From: Oscillospiraceae bacterium
GTDB taxonomy: Bacteria > Bacillota > Clostridia > Oscillospirales > Ruminococcaceae
Direction: 5' to 3'
Length of the DNA stretch: 7,124 nt
NCBI GenBank assembly: GCA_017472375.1
Contig: JAFUQL010000241.1
Location: 1-7,124 of the forward strand
Position numbers and translations under genes: made by a program. Each line of letters begins with the position of its first letter. Positions within the stretch are counted from its first letter, which is position 1. Below, one piece after another: positions 5,474-7,124 of the stretch. The notes beneath the pieces were generated by a model. It was not told the DNA's origin, made no database searches, and was given only the letters and a program-made list of their open reading frames with translations.

Positions 5474-5923
5474 ATGAAACGCATTCAGATCTTCACCGAC
5501 GGCGCCTGCAGCGGCAACCCCGGCCCCGGCGGCTGGGGCGCGATCCTGCGCTACAAGGCCCATGAAAAGGAACTGAGCGGCGGCGAGGCCGAGACCACCA
5601 ACAACCGCATGGAGCTGATGGCCCTCATCGCGGCGCTGGAACAGCTCAAGGAGCCCTGCGAGATCGACCTGTGCAGCGACAGCCAGTACGTCATCAACGG
5701 GCTGGAAAAGGGCTGGGCCAAGGGCTGGCGTGCCCGCGGCTGGAAAAAGGCCGACAAGTCCCCCGCGCTGAACAGCGACCTGTGGGCAAGGCTTCTGGAT
5801 CTGGCCGAGCGGCACACCATCCACTACATCTGGATCAAGGGCCACGCCGGCCACCCGGAGAACGAGCGCTGCGACCAGCTTGCCGTGGCACAGAGCAAAA
5901 AATACGGCGGCCGGCAGGCCTGA
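5474..5923 (+). CDS. rnhA: Ribonuclease HI
   Basis: A 149-residue enzyme that cuts the RNA strand of RNA-DNA hybrids (R-loops, primer remnants, misincorporated ribonucleotide tracts) in the cytoplasm. All catalytic residues of the E. coli type are visible: D9 (FTDGACSGNPG), E47 (TTNNRMEL), D69 (CSDSQYV), H124 (KGHAGHPEN) and D134 (NERCDQLA). The tryptophan/lysine-rich basic protrusion used for hybrid binding in E. coli RNase HI is present at about 78-95 (KGWAKGWRARGWKKADK). The length is close to the 155 residues of E. coli. GGAG (5463-5466) sits 7 nt before the ATG, and the promoter at 5401-5429 makes it independent of its neighbours. It is divergent from rnjA, so two RNA-degrading enzymes share one intergenic control region. 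No convincing terminator follows; only a weak GGCC hairpin overlaps the stop, before a short T run at 5931-5937. Confidence 0.96.
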   Translation: MKRIQIFTDGACSGNPGPGGWGAILRYKAHEKELSGGEAETTNNRMELMALIAALEQLKEPCEIDLCSDSQYVINGLEKGWAKGWRARGWKKADKSPALNSDLWARLLDLAERHTIHYIWIKGHAGHPENERCDQLAVAQSKKYGGRQA

Positions 5924-5979
5924 GCCCCCCTCTTTTTGCATTATATTCCTTATTTTAAGGCAAATGTTGCCCCACGCAC

Positions 5980-6008
5980 TTGCAACCTACACTAAAACGG
6001 TGTAGTAT
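5980..6008 (+). promoter_or_regulatory. SigA-type promoter for the cysteine desulfurase gene
   Basis: TTGCAA (5980-5985) and TAGTAT (6003-6008) are 17 bp apart. Transcription should start near 6015, giving a leader of about 57 nt. An overlapping TATATA at 6006-6011 would need a 20-bp spacer and is less likely. Confidence 0.65.
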
Positions 6009-6015
6009 ATACCGT
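5987..6015. promoter_or_regulatory. Overlapping dyads in the nifS promoter (candidate repressor site)
   Basis: CTACAC (5987-5992) and GTGTAG (6000-6005) form an inverted repeat with a TAAAACG centre, filling the gap between the -35 and -10 boxes. A second dyad, ACGGTGTA (5997-6004) with TATACCGT (6008-6015), overlaps the -10 box with one mismatch. The core CACTAAAACGGTG resembles the ACT-A/T-rich-AGT pattern of Rrf2-family IscR operators as I remember it. This would suit a Fe-S biogenesis gene, but the regulator is not in the window and the assignment is inferred. Confidence 0.4.
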
Positions 6016-6041
6016 GAAGCGTACGACGCCTTTCACGTCGT
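6013..6041 (+). promoter_or_regulatory. Alternative hairpins at the 5' end of the nifS mRNA
   Basis: CGTGAAGCGT (6013-6022) pairs with ACGC (6026-6029) and TTCACG (6032-6037), with a CT bulge and a 3-nt loop. A competing hairpin uses ACGACG (6023-6028) and CGTCGT (6036-6041). Because transcription probably starts near 6015, the first would lie at the very 5' end of the mRNA, where a stem can block 5'-end-dependent decay. No T run follows either, so they are not terminators. Confidence 0.35.
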
Positions 6042-6071
6042 CCCCCTTCGCAAATCCCAATAGGAAGAGAG

Positions 6072-7124
6072 ATGCACACTGTGGATAAAATCGTATACCT
6101 TGACAACGCCGCCACCACCCCGGTGGCGCCCGAAGCGCTGGAAGTGATGGTACAGGCCCTGAGCGGCGCCTGCGGCAACCCTTCCAGCCACTACAGCGTG
6201 GGCTACGAGGCCCATGAGCTGATGGACACTGCCCGCCAGCAGATGGCCGCGGCTCTGAACTGCCTGCCCGGCGAGATCTTCTTCACCGGCGGCGGCTCTG
6301 AGGCCGACAACTGGGCCATCAAGGGCACCGCCAACAAGCTGGCCAAGAAGGGCAAGAAGCATCTGATCACCTCCCAGTTCGAGCACCACGCCGTGCTGCA
6401 CAGCATGAAAGCGCTGGAGCGTGAGGGCTTTGAGGTCACCTACCTGCCCATCACTCCGGAGGGCTTCGTCCGCCCTGAGGATGTGGAGGCCGCCATCCGG
6501 CCTGACACCGCGCTGGTCACCATCATGATGGCCAACAACGAGATCGGCACCATCCAGCCCATCGCTGAGATCGCCGCCATCTGCAAGGCCCACGGCGTGT
6601 GGTTCCACACCGATGCGGTGCAGGCTGTGGGCGCCATCCCCGTGGACGTGAAGGCGCTGGGCGTGGATATGCTCAGCCTGTCCGGCCACAAGTTCAACGC
6701 CCCCAAGGGCGTGGGCGCGCTGTATGTGCGCCGGGGCGTGCTGCCCTACAACCTGGTGGACGGCGGCGGCCAGGAGAGCCGCCGGCGCGCCGGCACCGAG
6801 AACGTGGCCGGCATCGCCGCCATGGGCAAGGCGCTGGAGCTGGCCACCGGCAAGCTGGAGGAGAAGATGGCTCACCAGCAGCAGCTTCGCGACTACGTCA
6901 TCGACCGCATCCTGAAGAACATCCCCCTGGCCCGCCTGAACGGCAGCCGTGAGGACCGCCTGCCCGGCAACGTGAACATCAGCTTCCCCGGCCTGGAGGG
7001 CGAGACCATCCTGCTGGATCTGGACATGCACGGCATCTGCGCCTCCACCGGCTCCGCCTGCAACAGCGACAGCCTGGATCCCAGCCATGTGCTGATGTCT
7101 CTGGGTCTGCCCGAGGAGATCGGC
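6072..7124 (+). CDS. nifS: Cysteine desulfurase, NifS/IscS type (3' end cut off)
   Basis: The first 351 residues of a group I PLP-dependent cysteine desulfurase, open to the window edge; family members are about 380-400 residues, so some 30-50 are missing. It removes sulfur from cysteine, leaving alanine and an enzyme persulfide that feeds Fe-S cluster assembly or tRNA and thiamine thiolation. Visible motifs are YLDNAATTP (9-17), EHHAVL (stacking H105), MANNEIGT (153-160), HTDAVQ (D181, Q184), the PLP lysine SGHK (K207) and the catalytic loop STGSACNS (C330). That short SAC loop marks the NifS/IscS class rather than SufS. AGGA (6062-6065) lies 6 nt before the ATG; the in-frame GTG at 6081 is less well placed. 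The partner (a nifU/iscU scaffold or thiI) should lie to the right and would decide its role. iscS is an equally valid name. Confidence 0.94.
   Translation, partial: MHTVDKIVYLDNAATTPVAPEALEVMVQALSGACGNPSSHYSVGYEAHELMDTARQQMAAALNCLPGEIFFTGGGSEADNWAIKGTANKLAKKGKKHLITSQFEHHAVLHSMKALEREGFEVTYLPITPEGFVRPEDVEAAIRPDTALVTIMMANNEIGTIQPIAEIAAICKAHGVWFHTDAVQAVGAIPVDVKALGVDMLSLSGHKFNAPKGVGALYVRRGVLPYNLVDGGGQESRRRAGTENVAGIAAMGKALELATGKLEEKMAHQQQLRDYVIDRILKNIPLARLNGSREDRLPGNVNISFPGLEGETILLDLDMHGICASTGSACNSDSLDPSHVLMSLGLPEEIG

Noticed and set aside
5906..5937. Possible rnhA terminator
   Set aside because: The best stem is only GGCC/GGCC and overlaps the stop codon, with a C-rich gap before the T run; too weak to call.
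6033..7088. 351-codon open frame on the minus strand, opposite nifS
   Set aside because: It is antisense to all the conserved cysteine desulfurase motifs, is low in complexity and lacks a start signal.
1..7124. CRISPR array, prophage, toxin-antitoxin pair or defence system
   Set aside because: No regularly spaced repeats, no integrase, transposase, Cas or known defence domain in any supported gene.

Overview
The window looks like chromosomal DNA of a GC-rich gut member of the Firmicutes, most likely Oscillospiraceae/Ruminococcaceae (Faecalibacterium, Gemmiger or Subdoligranulum type). The reasons are the GC-rich codon use, SigA-type TTGACA/TATAAT promoters, strong AGGAGG ribosome binding sites, a GdpP plus RNase J gene set, and palindromic REP-like repeats of a kind I associate with these genera. 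The genus assignment is inference, not proof.

Layout: 1-300 holds two palindromic repeat units, AT-richer spacer DNA and a terminator. 319-492 (minus) and 735-980 (plus) are two unrecognised small two-helix membrane proteins, each with its own ribosome binding site. A strong bidirectional terminator at 1002-1040 separates the second from the minus-strand pair 4922-1074. That pair is rnjA (ribonuclease J) followed by gdpP (cyclic-di-AMP phosphodiesterase), with a terminator-like hairpin in the 75-bp gap between them. The 550 bp between rnjA and rnhA carry two divergent SigA-type promoters around a 22-bp inverted repeat. rnhA (RNase HI) is read rightward, followed by a separate promoter and a group I cysteine desulfurase (nifS/iscS) that runs off the right edge.

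Functionally this is mostly housekeeping: mRNA decay and processing (RNase J), removal of RNA-DNA hybrids (RNase HI), turnover of the second messenger c-di-AMP (GdpP), and sulfur mobilisation for Fe-S clusters and thiolated cofactors or tRNA (NifS). I see no defence island, CRISPR array, prophage, integrase or transposase.

The least explained part is non-coding. The rnjA promoter (TTGACA, 18 bp, TATAAT) implies a leader of about 396 nt. It can be folded by eye into a 90-nt rod, a very compact three-way junction and a small terminator-like hairpin ending in U5, whose arm can also pair upstream. This is a candidate cis-regulatory RNA or independent small RNA. The nifS promoter also carries overlapping dyads between and over the -35 and -10 boxes, which fits control by a repressor. 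All structures were found by hand, not by computed folding.
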